From contig CM037588.1 of assembly GCA_021018995.1 (NCBI GenBank), positions 94,958,765 through 95,022,764 on the forward strand: a DNA stretch of 64,000 bases, given 5' to 3'. The notes under the pieces were generated by a model. That model was not told where the DNA came from. It saw only the letters and a program-made list of their open reading frames with translations, and ran no database searches. Shown in pieces: positions 34,066-46,470 of this stretch. The DNA comes from Chloranthus sessilifolius (Eukaryota > Streptophyta > Magnoliopsida > Chloranthales > Chloranthaceae). Both the position numbers and the translations under genes were made by a program. Position 1 is the stretch's first letter. The number at the start of each line of letters is the position of its first letter.

Positions 34066-34389
34066 TGTTGAGCACAAAAAAATACCACTTTTCACCCTTT
34101 AACTTAGCCTTTAATGAACCTTTGATGCTGATTAATAATGTGTTTTAAGTGTGCTTCGTAGATAATAAGAAAATTATAGTTTAAATTGCAATCCATCATT
34201 TGTCAAGCCAAGAAGACTAAATTTTATGCCAAATTGTGGAGCTAAGGGATGGACATGGACTGCACCTTTAGGGTTTACATCATCGAGACTAATGTGCATA
34301 TATTTGGAGAACTTTGGAGACTTGCTGAGAGAGAAAGGTGAAGCCCAAGCTTGATGGTCTGATACTGCATTCCTATCAATTGTTAATTG

Positions 34390-36370
34390 CTAAACCCACC
34401 AAGCTTGTGACCAGCTTACTGCTACCAAGCTTTCACTCAAGCAACCCATTGCTGCAGCACACAAGCTCCCAAATAGTTTTATAGCACTAAAGCCAACATG
34501 TAAGGTTGCCTTGAGGAAATTGAGTAGCTGCTGCACTCTATGTGTTGAACAGCTGCTATGTAGATTTCGAGCACACTATGTACGCACCAAGCCAGCCGCA
34601 ACAGCTGCATGGAGTTGCAAGACTCAAAAGGTGTAGCTGTTAAGCAACTTTCAAGACAAATTGCTGCTCCAACCTGTGTATGTTTCAAGCTCAAGACAAT
34701 AGCAACATCTTCAATCTATAGTAGCAACATCTTCAATCTGTAGCAGCAACTACCCGAACTCCATTGCTGCACTAGCTGGAAATTGAAGGAGCAAGCTACA
34801 CAAGCAGCAACAACAACACATTGTGTGTTGAGCAACTAGACTTCATCTCTTCAAGTTATGCACTAACCTGCCATGCATTTGAGCACCTGAGGCTGAAATA
34901 GACTAGAGCCAAACAGCTGCAGCTAAGCACTTCAAGACAATATGCTTTGTTGCTATAAAGGGGCTCAGGCAATTCATACTTCAAAGTAGACCTTTTGAGC
35001 TGTTGCAGCATTGAAGCCATAGCCCCATCACCTCCAGCTTACCATGGCCTAATGCACCAAGCCCCACCAGCTAGGAACTAATGCATTTAATTGAGGCAAC
35101 ACAGAATACAGTTGCTGCACTTCAATCAAGCCCACATCATAGCAGATATCTCATCAGGCTGTTACACCATGTGGCACGTCAAAGCTGCTGCACATTTTTG
35201 AACCAAAAGAGCTGCAACTGCTGCAAATGACCAAGGAAGCTGCATGGATTGGATCCTTGTGAGAAATGTTACAGGCAAGGGAGCAGGGAGATGTTGGGGT
35301 TGAACCCAGCGAGATCCTCGCAACATGGGAGTTCTGAAGCTCCAATTATTTAAGCCTCGCGAGCTGGTTCTGGAGTGCACTACGTATCACCCTAGAGAGA
35401 TGAGTTGGTTTTGAAGCTCCATATTTCCATCTTCGCGAGCCTGCACTTTCAGCCTGCAAGAAGATCCTAGCGAGTAGTTCAACCCCAAAGGAGCCTCACG
35501 AGTTGGAGAGTAGCACATTGAATCTCACAAACCTGTTGCATATTTAGAGCCTCGCGAGCTGCCCCTGCTGAAGTCTCCATCCTCGTGAGCTGGAAGTATG
35601 TGCACTTGATCCTTGCGAGTAGCGGCAATTTGAAACTACAATTCAGCAAACCGAACTGAGCAGTCCATCAAAGACTTGGGTAGCTGCGGTGCTAAGGCTG
35701 CACATGCTACTTACTCATGCACTTGCTGGAAATCGTAGGAGAAGCTACAGAACTGCTGCACAATCCAAAGAGCTGCATCTTTAAACATGTCAAGCTATAG
35801 TGCAGCAAATTGAATTACGTGAGACGCCCAAATGGAACCTTTCGAGAAACTGAAATGCATAGAAATAAACATGTCGAGCTGTTGGTTGAAGCCTTAATTT
35901 TCTCGAGCACTTTTACTGCTGAAACATCAAGCGACTCTCGCTGTAGATTTGAGATTCTTTACATTTGTTGAGCAGTTGCAAAGTTAAAGTTTTGTACATA
36001 TATGTATAATTATTTATATGTACGATTGAGCAGCTGCTGCAAACACAACAACTGCAGCTTTGAAAATACTAAACATTCAAGCAGCCCAACAGTTGTTGCA
36101 TTATATTCAATGTGTAGATTGGAACCTCTCGAGCTGCAGCAGTGACACCACCAGCGACTCTAGATCAGCTGCAACACCATCCTATCAAGCAGTTATTTTT
36201 ACTGGATAATGTCCCACACAAGCAGCAAAGCAGCTGCATTGAAGCACAAGAGCTGAAAACCTGCAGATTTAGCACAGTGGAGCAGTTTATAGCCCGAAAT
36301 CATTTTGTCAAGCAGCTACTGTGCGCACTCGAGTAGCTGTTGTGCATCTCACGAGCAGTTGAGCTGAACC
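34390..36370 (+). repeat. CAGCTGC-rich expansion in E3 LTR
   Basis: Dozens of CAGCTGC, GCTGCAGC and GAGCTGC words are scattered over about 2 kb. The E1 and E2 LTRs lack this segment. Short ORFs here are by-products of the repeat. Confidence 0.65.
35285..35640 (+). repeat. CCTCGCGAGCT motif array in E3 LTR
   Basis: Roughly nine copies of a TCGCGAG-type word (35308, 35356, 35432, 35465, 35496, 35551, 35583 and others) about 40 bases apart; a few outliers extend to about 36550. A likely TATA box follows near 36764-36790. Confidence 0.65.
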
Positions 36371-38300
36371 CCACGAGCTGCGAACTCGAAGTTGAGTGGT
36401 GTAGAGCTAAAAAATATAGGCATTTGAGTTGTTCTGCTGCTGAAGCATTTTGTTGAATAGGTGCAGTGCTGAAATATGTTGTAAATCAACCTGTTGCGAG
36501 GTTGGAAATGAGCTTTGTGACACTGGAAATGAACCTTGCGAGATCCTGGCGAGAATGCAAATCTGAAGCTGTATCTGCGGAGGTACGAATTCCAATAGCC
36601 TATTTCAGCGCCTAGGGACATTTTGGTTATTTCACCACTTCTAGGGCACACATCCCAATGCCCCATACATCTCAAGGAATTCAAGGGCCACAGATGGACC
36701 ACAAAATCAGCTCCACACATGTTTATTTCTGATTGGCTAAGGCACATAGTTGTTGTTATGGATTGTATAAATTGCTATATTTTGTCTTATAAAATTAGCC
36801 AGGAATATCCTGAGCTCAGTTAGGGTTTTATCCAGAATAGCTGGATCAAACTTAGGGTTTTATCTTCTAGGGTTAGGCTTTAGTTTCCTTTTCCCTTTTC
36901 AATTTTCTTGTTACCTTTGCACAACAACAATGCTGAGCTAAGTTCTTTGTAGCAACTTTGTATTTTTTCTCAGTTTTGTAATGGGTTTTGTAATAATAGA
37001 GAGAGTTGTTTTGGTTTGATTTGCATAGACTGTTGCCTTGAGGGCAGCGATTGTAAGTCCTGTTATTGCAATGAACTACCATGTTTAAGGATTTAATTAA
37101 ATCTATTTTTTTTTCTTGTGTGGCACTCATAGTATTCTTTAACCTATGCCTCCCGCATAGGATTTTAAGATTTGATGCTCTCATGATTGCTTAAGTTTGT
37201 AGCCTGGTAACCATGGTGGCAATAGTAGTTTTACTGTTCTATCACGGTATCTATGGCTAGGATAACCTCTGTGGATAGTCTGTGACCATTTAAGTGGACA
37301 GATTATAGCCCTAGCGCTGGTCTAGGTCACAGGGCTGAGTTAGATTTTTCTTCTCTGCACATGAGCTGGTAAGCCTTGTGAGGGATTGGTGCAGAGTCAA
37401 ACCCTCCTCTGTTTTGCATTACTATTATTAGAGTTAAGATCTGGGATCTTTGTAGAGATTACAGACTTGTGAGCTGAGTCATTGCAGGCCCTTAGTAGCA
37501 ATGACCAGCTGAGTTTAGAGCCACTTTCAGTATGAGATTTCATATGGTTTCCACCTAATTTTTGAGGATTGATTGCTCATATGGATGCATGAGCTTGTAA
37601 CCTTACAAACATAGTGTCTGCAATGATTTTCCTGTTCTGATTTTACCCATTGATTTGAGGAAATCTCTTAGATAGTCTGTGAGTATTTAAGTGGACAGAT
37701 TATAGCCTTAGGATCAATACCTTCAAGTGATTAAACCTCCTCCCTTGGATAGTCTGTGTCCATTTAAGTGGACATGTTATAGCCTTAAGAGGAGTTTAGA
37801 ATGCAGGGTTAATTTGGATTCTTCTACCTTGCTAATGAGCTTGTAGCCTTCAGAAGGATTGTTACAGTCTCACCTCTTGCTTTGAGTTGCAGAGGTGATT
37901 TATTCACAGCTGCCTACTTCTCCATCTTTTCATTTTACTTTATCACACATCCATCATCCTTCCTCTTCCTTTTTCTTTAGTTTTAATTTTATTTCTGTTT
38001 TTCCTTAGTTTTAGGTTAGCTTTGTAACACTTAAACTTCCTTCCTTTAGGATTGTCAGATCTATAGCCAGATCTGGAGATTACTATACAACTCTTGAGGT
38101 TTCAGATCATTACTCCCCGTGGGACAAACTCTTACTTTTGAAACTTGCTACGACAGACCTTGTATCTTACAGGTCTGTGTATTTTAGAGTTACTATTTTT
38201 CATCACCTTCTTCATCTCACCTTTTATTTTTATTTGATTTATTTTCACCACCACTATTTTCTAAATAAATAATAGCACCTAAAATATTTCAACAAGTTTT

Positions 38301-38357
38301 TGGCGTCGCTGCCGGGGATCGAACTTGGGTCACCCGCGTGACAGGGGGGAATACTTA
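38301..38357 (+). other. Primer-binding site extended over 57 bases of tRNA-Asp
   Basis: Starting with TGG (complement of CCA), this stretch matches the complement of plant tRNA-Asp(GTC) as I know it, at about 52 of 57 positions. The match runs from the 3' end through the T arm, variable loop, anticodon arm and into the D loop. The last 15-18 bases (the tRNA 5' end) are missing. E2 and the minus-strand element match only over about 18-20 bases. Presence of the CCA complement shows origin from mature tRNA, not a tRNA gene. Confidence 0.75.
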
Positions 38358-38699
38358 ATTCGGACAATGCCCTCATTGGCATAAAAAAAATAGGGGATAC
38401 TAAAATTATTTTCCTAAAAATTATTGATCTCTGATTGCTTACCATATGAGAAAAAATTTCTGTAAAGAATGTTCCCCAAACTTGAGGAACAATGGTTTTA
38501 CTTCTCAGAGACAAAAATAACAAAAATATTAGAGATGTTAGTAACAATTACACAGTTAGTAAAGTAAAAATGAAAGTTAATCAAAAAGAAAATTTCATAT
38601 ATTATTGAGAATTTACAATGATCATGGAAAAGAAAATATAGAAAACTAATTACATAAAATATAGAAAACTAATCTAGAAAGATCATACTTGTGAGGTTT

Positions 38700-41259
38700 A
38701 TAATATTCTGTTTTATTTTTACTCACTTGGGGATGACGGGTGCGGTACCAGGATAGAAGTAGTGGGGTCATCTTCCGAGTCGAACACCTCCGCTGTAGAG
38801 TAACCATCATGTTCTTCTTCTAAAGGTAAATCTCCATGTGTTTTAGGCTTTGTCTCGTCGGTGTTTTCCTTCTCATCAATCATTTGACAAGAGCTTCCAT
38901 CCTTACACTGCTACTCCTTATCAGCCTTTTCTTTCAAATCCACAGTCAGCTTCTTGATCACAGCAGATTTAAGTTATATTTCTATTCTCAGCTTTTCTGC
39001 TTTATCTTGTTCTTTTGTTATTGCGACCAAACTATTCTTTGTTATAGACTCAATGATCTGCTTCTGTTCCTCATTAATTGAGTTTAGGGAGTCTTAAGTT
39101 TCTTGCAGTTGCAGAAATTTCCATTCAGCTTTGGTCAGTAGATGATCCCTCTCATTTAGCTATTGATGGAGTGCTTGCTGGTAGTCTTAAAGAGTTTTTT
39201 CTCTTATAGTTTCTACATCATCAGGTGCTACCATTAGACCTCCAAACTGTTCAAGTTAAGCTGCCATTTTATCTTCATACACCTTTCTCTCTTCTTCCCA
39301 AGCTTGCTAATTTTTACTTAGTAATCTATTCTCTGCTTGCAGTTGGGTGATCTGTGCTTGAAGGGTTGAAGTGGCATCTTGGACACTCTTCTCTGTGTCT
39401 GTTTCCCATCTCGTATGATGATCTTGCACAACTCTTCTTCGCAAACCATCCATTATTTTTGTGCGCTCTTGAGATGTCAGAGTAGTATCAGAGACTCTCT
39501 TCTTTAGGCTTTAAAATTCTTCCAGCCATTTCTTTACCACATTCGGTAGTGGTGTCAACTTTGGGCCAAATGTATTTAACCATTATTCTACTCCCCTAAA
39601 TTTGTTCACTACATCTTGGAATGGAAATAATGTTGGTTCACATGTAAGTTGCCATTGCTCTACTGTCTTCAATCTCTTTTCTAACTCGTGGATTGATGTT
39701 GTGGTGACTGGAAGATCCACAGGGGGTACTTCTTCTCCATCTAATAATTCTGTAAATCCCCCTCTTGGTAACTCAGAGCTTGGTTTTGCTTCAACAGCTT
39801 GAACGATGAGAGTTAGGTCAGTATTGGCTACAGTTGTAGGCTGAGCAACATGCTCTATTGGTACAGGGAAGTAGCCATTCCAGTAATCTGTTGAGGAATT
39901 TCTTCTGTTCTTTCAATATTTGGGCTCACCGAGTCTGCTTCAGTAATGGCTGGCAGTGTGTCTGCCTCAGTAGAGGGGGCATAGCATGCCCTACTTGTGA
40001 GTCTAAAGCAGGGTCATAGAGACTAAATTGGTTTGCAACTGAGATTCCCGACTTGATTATTCTTTTTGGTATTGGAGAGCTAATCTCTGCTCCCTCCTAA
40101 GGTTGAGTAGAAGTACTCACACCTTCTTCCATAACTACTTCTTCTGGGGCTTCAATTTCTGTTGGCTGCTCTATGGCAGTCTCTTCTCAGTCTACATAAA
40201 TTTGTGGGACGTGTGGTGTAGAGGAGGTATTTTTGGTGCGAGGAGTGAGTAGGATTTTCTTTTTATTTTTGACACCTAAAGTTTTCCTATAGGCTGGGAT
40301 TGTTAAGCCTTCCTCTATTCTCGGTAAAGCTTTTTCCTTGGGGTCTATACTATACCCCACATTCATCAGTAGATTTGTGATAAGGCCTCCAAATGGCAGG
40401 GTCAACTTCTTCGTCTGGTATTTTTCTTGACTCAGTTTCTCCTTCATGGTGGTGATTACTTCAAAAAGGTAAGAGGACACATTGAACCAATAGCGATTTG
40501 CCATTAAATACAATGCCTTGGTAAATAGTGATAAACTCCTTGCTTCCAGGTCCTTTCAAAGGAAAAAGGACCTATCGTGTGGAGGATTTCCTAATAGTTT
40601 TGTTGCCATTGGATAAAGTTAGGGAGGGTATCTGATGACATCCTCAAAAGGTTGGCCTCTGGGTTATCTTGGGACAGTTGTGGCATTTTCAAGGGAGCAT
40701 GCATTACTCTAGCGTTCATTTCCTTTGTAATTTGGATTGGAAATCCATCGCTACTAGTGGAGAGGATTGGGGATGATTCCTGGCTACTTTTGGTCATATT
40801 TTTGTAAAATAGCCTCACCAATCTAGGATAGACTGATGTGACTCTTGGCTCTAAGAAATAATTTAGCCCGACATCCTTAAAATATTTAATGGCTTCCCTA
40901 CTCATTTCTAATTTTTCTAAAGACTCAACGTCTACCGCAATTTTGGCTCCCATGATATGGTGTTTCATTGAAGTAGGGAGTCTATCTGCTAGTGTAGCAG
41001 AGGAAACCGACTTTTGACCTTTATCTAATTTCAGTCCCTTTTTAGGGACAGACACATATTCTGTCTCTTTTGTGTCTTTAGGATTTTCTCTGATAACTAC
41101 CTCGAAAGATTTGAGTTTTCTCTTGGATGAGTTTGCTATTTTTGATTTGGCCTTAAGGGTAGCAGACCGTGCAATACGGTTAATGATTGAGGTGTTATCA
41201 GAACTATTACCTCCTACCTCTTCCACTTCCCTTTGTCGCTTGCCCGTCTCATTATCCAT
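38700..41259 (-). pseudogene. Long accessory ORF of minus-strand element, decayed
   Basis: ATG at 41259 (MDNETGKRQREVEEVGGNSS). The N-terminal half is basic, then AIKYFKDVGLNYFLEPR and SVYPRLVRLFYKNMTKS, which identify the retroelement accessory family often labelled 'putative plant transposon protein'. A stop and frame step near 40590-40513 lead to MYLMANRYWFNVSSYLFEV and KLTLPFGGLITNLLMNVG. The C-terminal half, to about 38700, reads as a long coiled coil (LQAQITQLQAENRLLSKN; DLKEKADKE) with many TAG/TAA stops. Total length is near 840 codons. It sits where env-like ORFs occur in Athila elements. No membrane segments were seen. Function unknown. Confidence 0.65.
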
Positions 41260-42339
41260 GCTACTACTCTTTTCCTTTCCTACAAGAAGTAATAAAAAAA
41301 ATATTAATTATCCATGAATTCTATGTATTGAGTAAAAATTTCTTGCAGAAACCCTTCCATCAAAATCATTAAAATCGCCACCTTACCTTTTGATGATTGA
41401 AACCCTAACTTGTAGATGTGAGATGAAATGCATTCAAGGTTCCCGAAATAAAACAGGGGAAACAAGGGGTGCATATGAAAGTAAAATGGTTGGGTTGAGT
41501 AGTAGAACGGTTAGGATGAAGTGCCTTTTGAAAAAGAGAGGGAAGGTACGAGAGAAGAACTAGAGAAGTTGAAAATGGGGCCGACAGATCCTTTTTCGAA
41601 TATGTAGGCGCTGTTTTCAGTGACGACTTACTGAACTGGTTGTCATTTAGGTTTTGACCTGGAATCATCGATTGATTCTAGTACAAACCCTTATATCAGT
41701 GAATCATAATCACTACGCTTCGTTGATAGACCTAATGACGATCAATCATACATCCATACATTTGTTCGCTATAATGTACAATAGGTAGGATATTACGATT
41801 TATCATTTTTCAATTATTTGGGCCATAGTATGATACCTAGATTAAAAATAAAAATACATAGTTTACATAATTTACAATTGATGCATGGATGAGTCGGTAG
41901 CTCGACAATTCATGAGGTGTCTATATTTGATTTTGGGGAGCCTATGTCTCCCCCAGGAGCACTTGTCTTCTAGGATTATTGATCGACTGCGTGGGTAATT
42001 GGCCACTCTCTCTTCTTGAAACCTGAGAAGCTAGTTGGCCTCTCTGGCTTTCCAGCTTCGTAATGGACTGGGTATGTGAATTGAGTACTTGAGAGAATTG
42101 AGCAAGCTATTGTAAATCTTTTGAGTGTTGATGCAACTATTGCTGTAAATTTCAAAGGATTTGAACAACTATGGCATCAGGTGCATTACTCTATGGTCCA
42201 AATTGGGGCTGTGCAGCAGACAATTGAGGTCTTGGTGGAAAGCTTGAGTCTGAGAAAATTGAGGTTACACAACTAATGGTGCTAGTTGTGCTCCGCCTGT
42301 AGAACCATAGTTAAATTCAGGGTGCTTTCTCCATGATGG
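41260..42339 (-). other. Spacer between gag and accessory ORF
   Basis: In an autonomous Athila element pol would be here. I find no protease, RT, RNase H or integrase motif on either strand, so the spacer marks a pol deletion or an element that never had pol. Confidence 0.6.
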
Positions 42340-43269
42340 ATTATGTATTTCTAAAATCTCCTCTGAAAAGCCATTATTTGTTCACTTTCCACCACCTCTG
42401 GGTGGGATGGTGCAGCTGGGTTTCCAGTATACGTTTGAGTTTGGCAATTAGGGTGGCTTGCCAAAGATCTATATGGGGTGCTAAGTTTGGCAGCCATTAA
42501 TATTGCGATTTGTTGTTCGAGGGCCAAAACATTCACACTCATGTCATCCTCCTTTTTTACTTTATCATTGCCGATATCGTAAAGTCCCCCCCTCGCGAGA
42601 GCGGTGTAGCGAGTGACATCTGAATCAGATCTAAATAGAGTCTGCTTCTGTTTTGAGTTATTGGCCAGTTTCACGAATAAATTCAAGGACTACTGGCCGT
42701 TTTGAGCCATAATGACTCCTCCACTCACGGCATCGACTGTAGACTGGTTAGTCTCAGTCAACCCTTGGTAGAACCTTTGCGCTATCGACCAATTTGGTAC
42801 CTCGTGATGAGGACACTTTCATAACAAATCCTTCATCCATGCCCAACTCTCATGAAATAATTCTCCTAGCTTTTGCCTGAAGTTTTGAATCGCTTGGTGA
42901 ATTTGGTTAGTTTTACCAATTGGGAAGTACTCGCCCAAAAACTTGGACTGCAATTCTTCCCTTGTGGTAATACTTCTGGCACGTAACAAAATTAGCCATG
43001 CCTTCTCCCTATCCTTGAGAGAGAATGGGAACAAACATAGTTTTATGACCTCTCTGTTGACAGTCGATAATTGCAGCACTGTGCAAAGCTCTATGAAGTC
43101 CCTTAGATGCTGGTAGGGATCTTCTCAATCAAACCCGTAAAAGGTTGGTGGAGATTGAAGTGTCTTGATTTCATAATTTTGACCCACAGGCACCTCTGGT
43201 ATAACTATACAAGAGGGCTCGGTCAAAGCTATTGGTGTGCTTGGATTGACAAATCGTCAGCCATAACTA
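42340..43269 (-). pseudogene. gag: Athila-like gag, broken
   Basis: On the minus strand NYEIKTLQSPPTFYGFD leads, after a stop, into EDPYQHLRDFIELCTVLQLS, LFPFSLKDREKAWLILL and FLGEYFPIGKTNQIHQAI. Then come SWAWMKDLL, a stop near 42819, KCPHHEVPNWSIAQRFYQGL and AVSGGVIMAQNGQ. The order and motifs match E2 gag. The part at 42686-42351 corresponds to the region after the core. No zinc knuckle was recognised. Confidence 0.75.
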
Positions 43270-43616
43270 AGGATTCTCTTGTGGGTATACGGTATGATGT
43301 TAAATTACGCAAGCGAGTTCTTTCAATTTTTGGATCACGCTCGAAGAAGTCTAGGCTTTTATATTAGGTGTGATGCATACAAAAAGAAAAATTATATTTT
43401 TATTTATTATTATTATTATTTTATTATTCTAGAAGGCAGGGAGAGAAAACAAATCTAAGCCTCGAGCTTCTTTGATTAGGGGAAGTTGAAACTTCGGTTC
43501 ATCACTTCGAATAAACCTGTAAAAGATTCAAGAAGTGATCAAAGAAAATAAAAACTTTAAAGAAATATAAAAAGAGAAAGATAAGTACTTGTTTTCTTAA
43601 ATTAATATAAATCACC

Positions 43617-43636
43617 TATCCCCGGCAACGGCGCTA
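43617..43636 (-). other. Primer-binding site of minus-strand element
   Basis: Minus strand TAGCGCCGTTGCCGGGGAT, nearly the complement of the tRNA-Asp 3' end with one G-to-A change at the second base. It lies six bases (agtttt) inside the LTR end. Confidence 0.8.
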
Positions 43637-43642
43637 AAAACT

Positions 43643-45122
43643 TGTTCACGCAACTTTTATGTATCTTTAATTAAGTCTTAACTTATTGCAAGCGCACAAT
43701 GGAAATTGTAGAACTAGTATAGGATCGCTCCCACGAAGATAGGATTCTCTATATTAACTTAATTTTTTTGAAAACTTATATTAATCATTTAAGTTCCTAA
43801 ACTACTGGAGAAAATGAATAAAAGAATTGTTTTTTAATCTAAATTGTAGAAAATAAATCCTAATCCTCCTTCAGATTATGATCGTCAATCACAATCTTCA
43901 GCTATCGGATATTTATGAATTTAAATGGTACCGTTACACTATATATCAAGTTTTCTAGCATTGGTCGTCAATCAATACTAAAATCTTATTAATACAGATT
44001 TAATCTAATCAACAAACTTATAAAACATGGGCATCAATAAAATTCTAAAAAATTGAAGATGGAAAAGTAAAACCGTTACACTAATCTGCAAACTTCAACT
44101 TGAGTTGTCAATTCAAATTAAAATTCGGAGATATTTACAAAGCAGGAAATTGCAATAAAACAAATCTAAACTAGAAAGTAATAAAATTATATCTTTTACC
44201 CTTCAACTACAGTCGTCAATTGCTTATGAGAAACTACAGATATCTACTCTAATCTTCAGCTCCCAATTGCAGTCGTCAATTGCTCTTAAGAAACCTTGGA
44301 TATCTAATCTACAAAGCAATAAAAATCTACTCTAAATTTGATCGAAAGAAAGCCCAACCTCAGCCATCAATTGATGCTGATAATTTTTTTGATGCCTTAT
44401 TCCTACACCGTGCTCTCTTTTTTATAGATCATAAGGAGTCAATTTACAAGTTCTAATTCTAATAAAATAAAAGGATTCCTATTATAACTCTAAATCTAAT
44501 TTTATCTTTTCCTTCATTTCTTGTTTCGATGCACTTCTGGATTGTTCCTTTTTATTCAGTAGTAGAGATTTTCTGGAGTCTGTCTTCATCAATCTTCTCT
44601 GATTCGTGAGATGCCAAATTTCTAATTCAAGAGTTCTTATAATTCAGTGTATGGCGGTGTAGATTTTCACGTGATCCGCAACAGCAGTAGTAGTAGAAAA
44701 GCTTTCACAATCATAAAGTACGATTGTCTCTTTTCTTTTCTTTCTAGAAAATCATAAATCACGATTTTCTATCTTTCATAGCTTTCTCCCCGAATGATTC
44801 TCTAAATTACGATTGTTCGCTTTTCTTTTGTATCGCTTCAGCTTCTTGAACATCTCCTTGAAGAGTCATAAATTACGATTGCTTATTTATCTTCTTTAGT
44901 AACAGCGCTTAGTCATCTTTCACGATTTTCTACCTTTCAGTATATAGTGAATCGTCTTTTTACGCTCAATCATCTTTTACTGCTCTTTTGAGTTCATTTG
45001 GACAAATATTAACACTTACGTTCTCTTTTATTGATTTTCCTTAATATCTGCACATAATTAACTTATTAATAGCAAACTAAGTCATAGAATCACTAAGTTA
45101 AGGGTAATAAATTAGTATATTA
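43643..45122 (-). repeat. LTR-A: 5' LTR of minus-strand element
   Basis: Ends (minus strand) GTGAACA before the PBS spacer. The start is placed at TAATATACTAATTTATTACCC, possibly TG changed to TA. Minus-strand TATA box at about 44419-44425. Upstream of it (44700-44950) are five or six copies of an ATAAATTACGATT-type motif. It is homologous, in opposite orientation, to LTR-B (50653-51985): the 'gacgatcataatctgaagg' and 'gatcctatactagt' texts are shared. Confidence 0.7.
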
Positions 45123-45560
45123 TGTGACTGAATAGTTTGCAGTATTTAGTGATGCTTCACACAGTGGATTAGGCTGTGTGCTCAACCAGAATCGAAGAGT
45201 TATCGCTTATGGTTTGAGAGAACTAAAGGACCACGAGAAGAATTACCCTACTCATGATCTCGAACTAGCAACGGTAATTTTTTCTCTAAAGATATCGAGT
45301 CATTACCTGTATGGAGAGAATTTTGAGATATTCACTGACCATAGAAGCCTCAAGTATTTGTTCACTTAGAAGGACCTGAATATGACGCAGCAAAGGTGGA
45401 TGGAATTTCTCAAGGACTACGACTGCACTATCTAATACCACCCTGGTAAAGCAAACGTGGTAGCGGATGCTTTAAGTCGAAAGATACCAGCTAAATTGGT
45501 AAGTCCCACCTTGGAAATTAGAAGATGGAAGTTATTCGAGGACATAACCTTATATAATAC
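45123..45560 (+). pseudogene. pol: Tekay RNase H fragment
   Basis: [38 protein letters not shown] and [15 protein letters not shown] give the expected D, E and D regions. A TAG follows at 45367, then RWMEFLKDYDCTI and HPGKANVVADALSRKIPA. The frame starts abruptly at the LTR-A junction. Two or more stops. Confidence 0.82.
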
Positions 45561-46470
45561 ATGAATCGAGGTGAAAGATTCAGGAGCCTTAGTGGCACAC
45601 ATCACTATCTGACCAATGATTTTCAATAACATCTACGAGCTTCAGATGAATGACGAAGAACTTTTGAGAATCAGACAAGGAGTGATCAATGGCACTAAAG
45701 CAGATTTCTCCATCAAGGAGGATGGATCGCTGTGGTTCAGAGGACGTCTATGTATTTCGACTGATACCGATCTTCGACATACTATTCTAGAAGAGGCCCA
45801 TAAATCCAAGTATGTCATTCATCCTGGTGGTACTAAAATGTACCAAGATTTGAAGAAGAGCCTTTGGTGGAGAGGGTTAAAGAAAGATGTCGCAGAGTAC
45901 GTGTCGAAGTGTTTGGTGTGCCAACAGGTGAAGGTGGATCATTTCTAGTTTATTATAACCATTCCTGATACTCGAATGGAAGTGGAAAGCAATATCTATA
46001 GATTTCATTCTCGGATAGCCGAGAACAGTGAAGGGGCACAATGCCATTTGGGTGATTGTCGATAGACTAACCAAATCGACTCACTTCCTACCATACAATA
46101 CAAAGTATACAGCGAGTAAACTGGCAGAACTGTATCTCAAGGAGATCATCCAATTACATGGTATTCCTTCTAGCAGTGTTTCAGATAGAGATCCATTGTA
46201 TACATCGCAAATCACGGTTAGATTTTAGCTCCTCGTTTCACCACAAATAGATGGGCAAACTGAAAGAGTCAATCAGATCATAGAGGACATGCTTCGGGCA
46301 TGTATGCTAGATTTTTAAGAGTCATGGGATCAACATTTACCCCTAATCGAGTTTGCATATAATAACAGTTATTAGGCAAGCATCGAAATGGCTCCCTACG
46401 AAGCATTATATGGGCGGAGATGTAGGTCTCCACTAAACTAGGATGAAACTGGAGAAAAGCAATAACCGAT
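45560..46470 (+). pseudogene. pol: Tekay integrase fragment
   Basis: Zinc-binding part: HKSKYVIHPGGTKMYQDLKK, then KCLVCQQVK, an H-H-C-C pattern. Core: SIDFILG, WVIVDRLTKSTHFLPYN, VSDRDPLYTSQI and GQTERVNQIIEDMLRAC, giving D, D and E. It continues to MAPYEALYGRRCRSPLN and then becomes unrecognisable near 46470. Stops at 45946, 46016 and later. The C-terminal end and chromodomain expected for this lineage are missing. Confidence 0.82.

Larger units (their letters stand above)
34066..38294 (+). repeat. Long Athila-type LTR (E3), 4.2 kb
   Basis: Starts TGTTGAGCAC and shares 'ccacttttcaccctttaac' with the E1 and E2 LTRs. The later part (37170-38200) matches E1 LTR text such as 'gtagcctggtaaccatggtgg' and 'cttgctacgacagacc'. 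It ends TTTCAACA, six bases before the PBS. No polypurine tract precedes it, so it is a 5' or orphan LTR. Extra length comes from a 34390-36600 segment rich in CAGCTG and TCGCGAG motifs. Confidence 0.8.
38358..45122 (-). mobile_element. Pol-less Athila-like element on the minus strand
   Basis: Reading on the minus strand: LTR (45122-43643), PBS (43636-43617), gag (about 43269-42340), about 1 kb without a gene, a long accessory ORF (41259 to about 38700), then end signatures 'cctcaagtttgggg' (about 38487-38465) and 'gagggcattgtccg' (about 38373-38360). No protease, RT or integrase is present. The 3' region and 3' LTR are missing. The element stops at a junction with the tRNA-derived sequence. 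Confidence 0.75.

Noticed and set aside
34479-36823. Several 60-130-residue frames in the E3 LTR
   Set aside because: They follow the CAGCTGC-rich repeat and occur on both strands without family motifs.
38301-38357. A tRNA-Asp gene on the minus strand
   Set aside because: The 5' part of the tRNA is missing and the CCA end, not encoded in plant nuclear genes, is present. It fits a primer copy instead.
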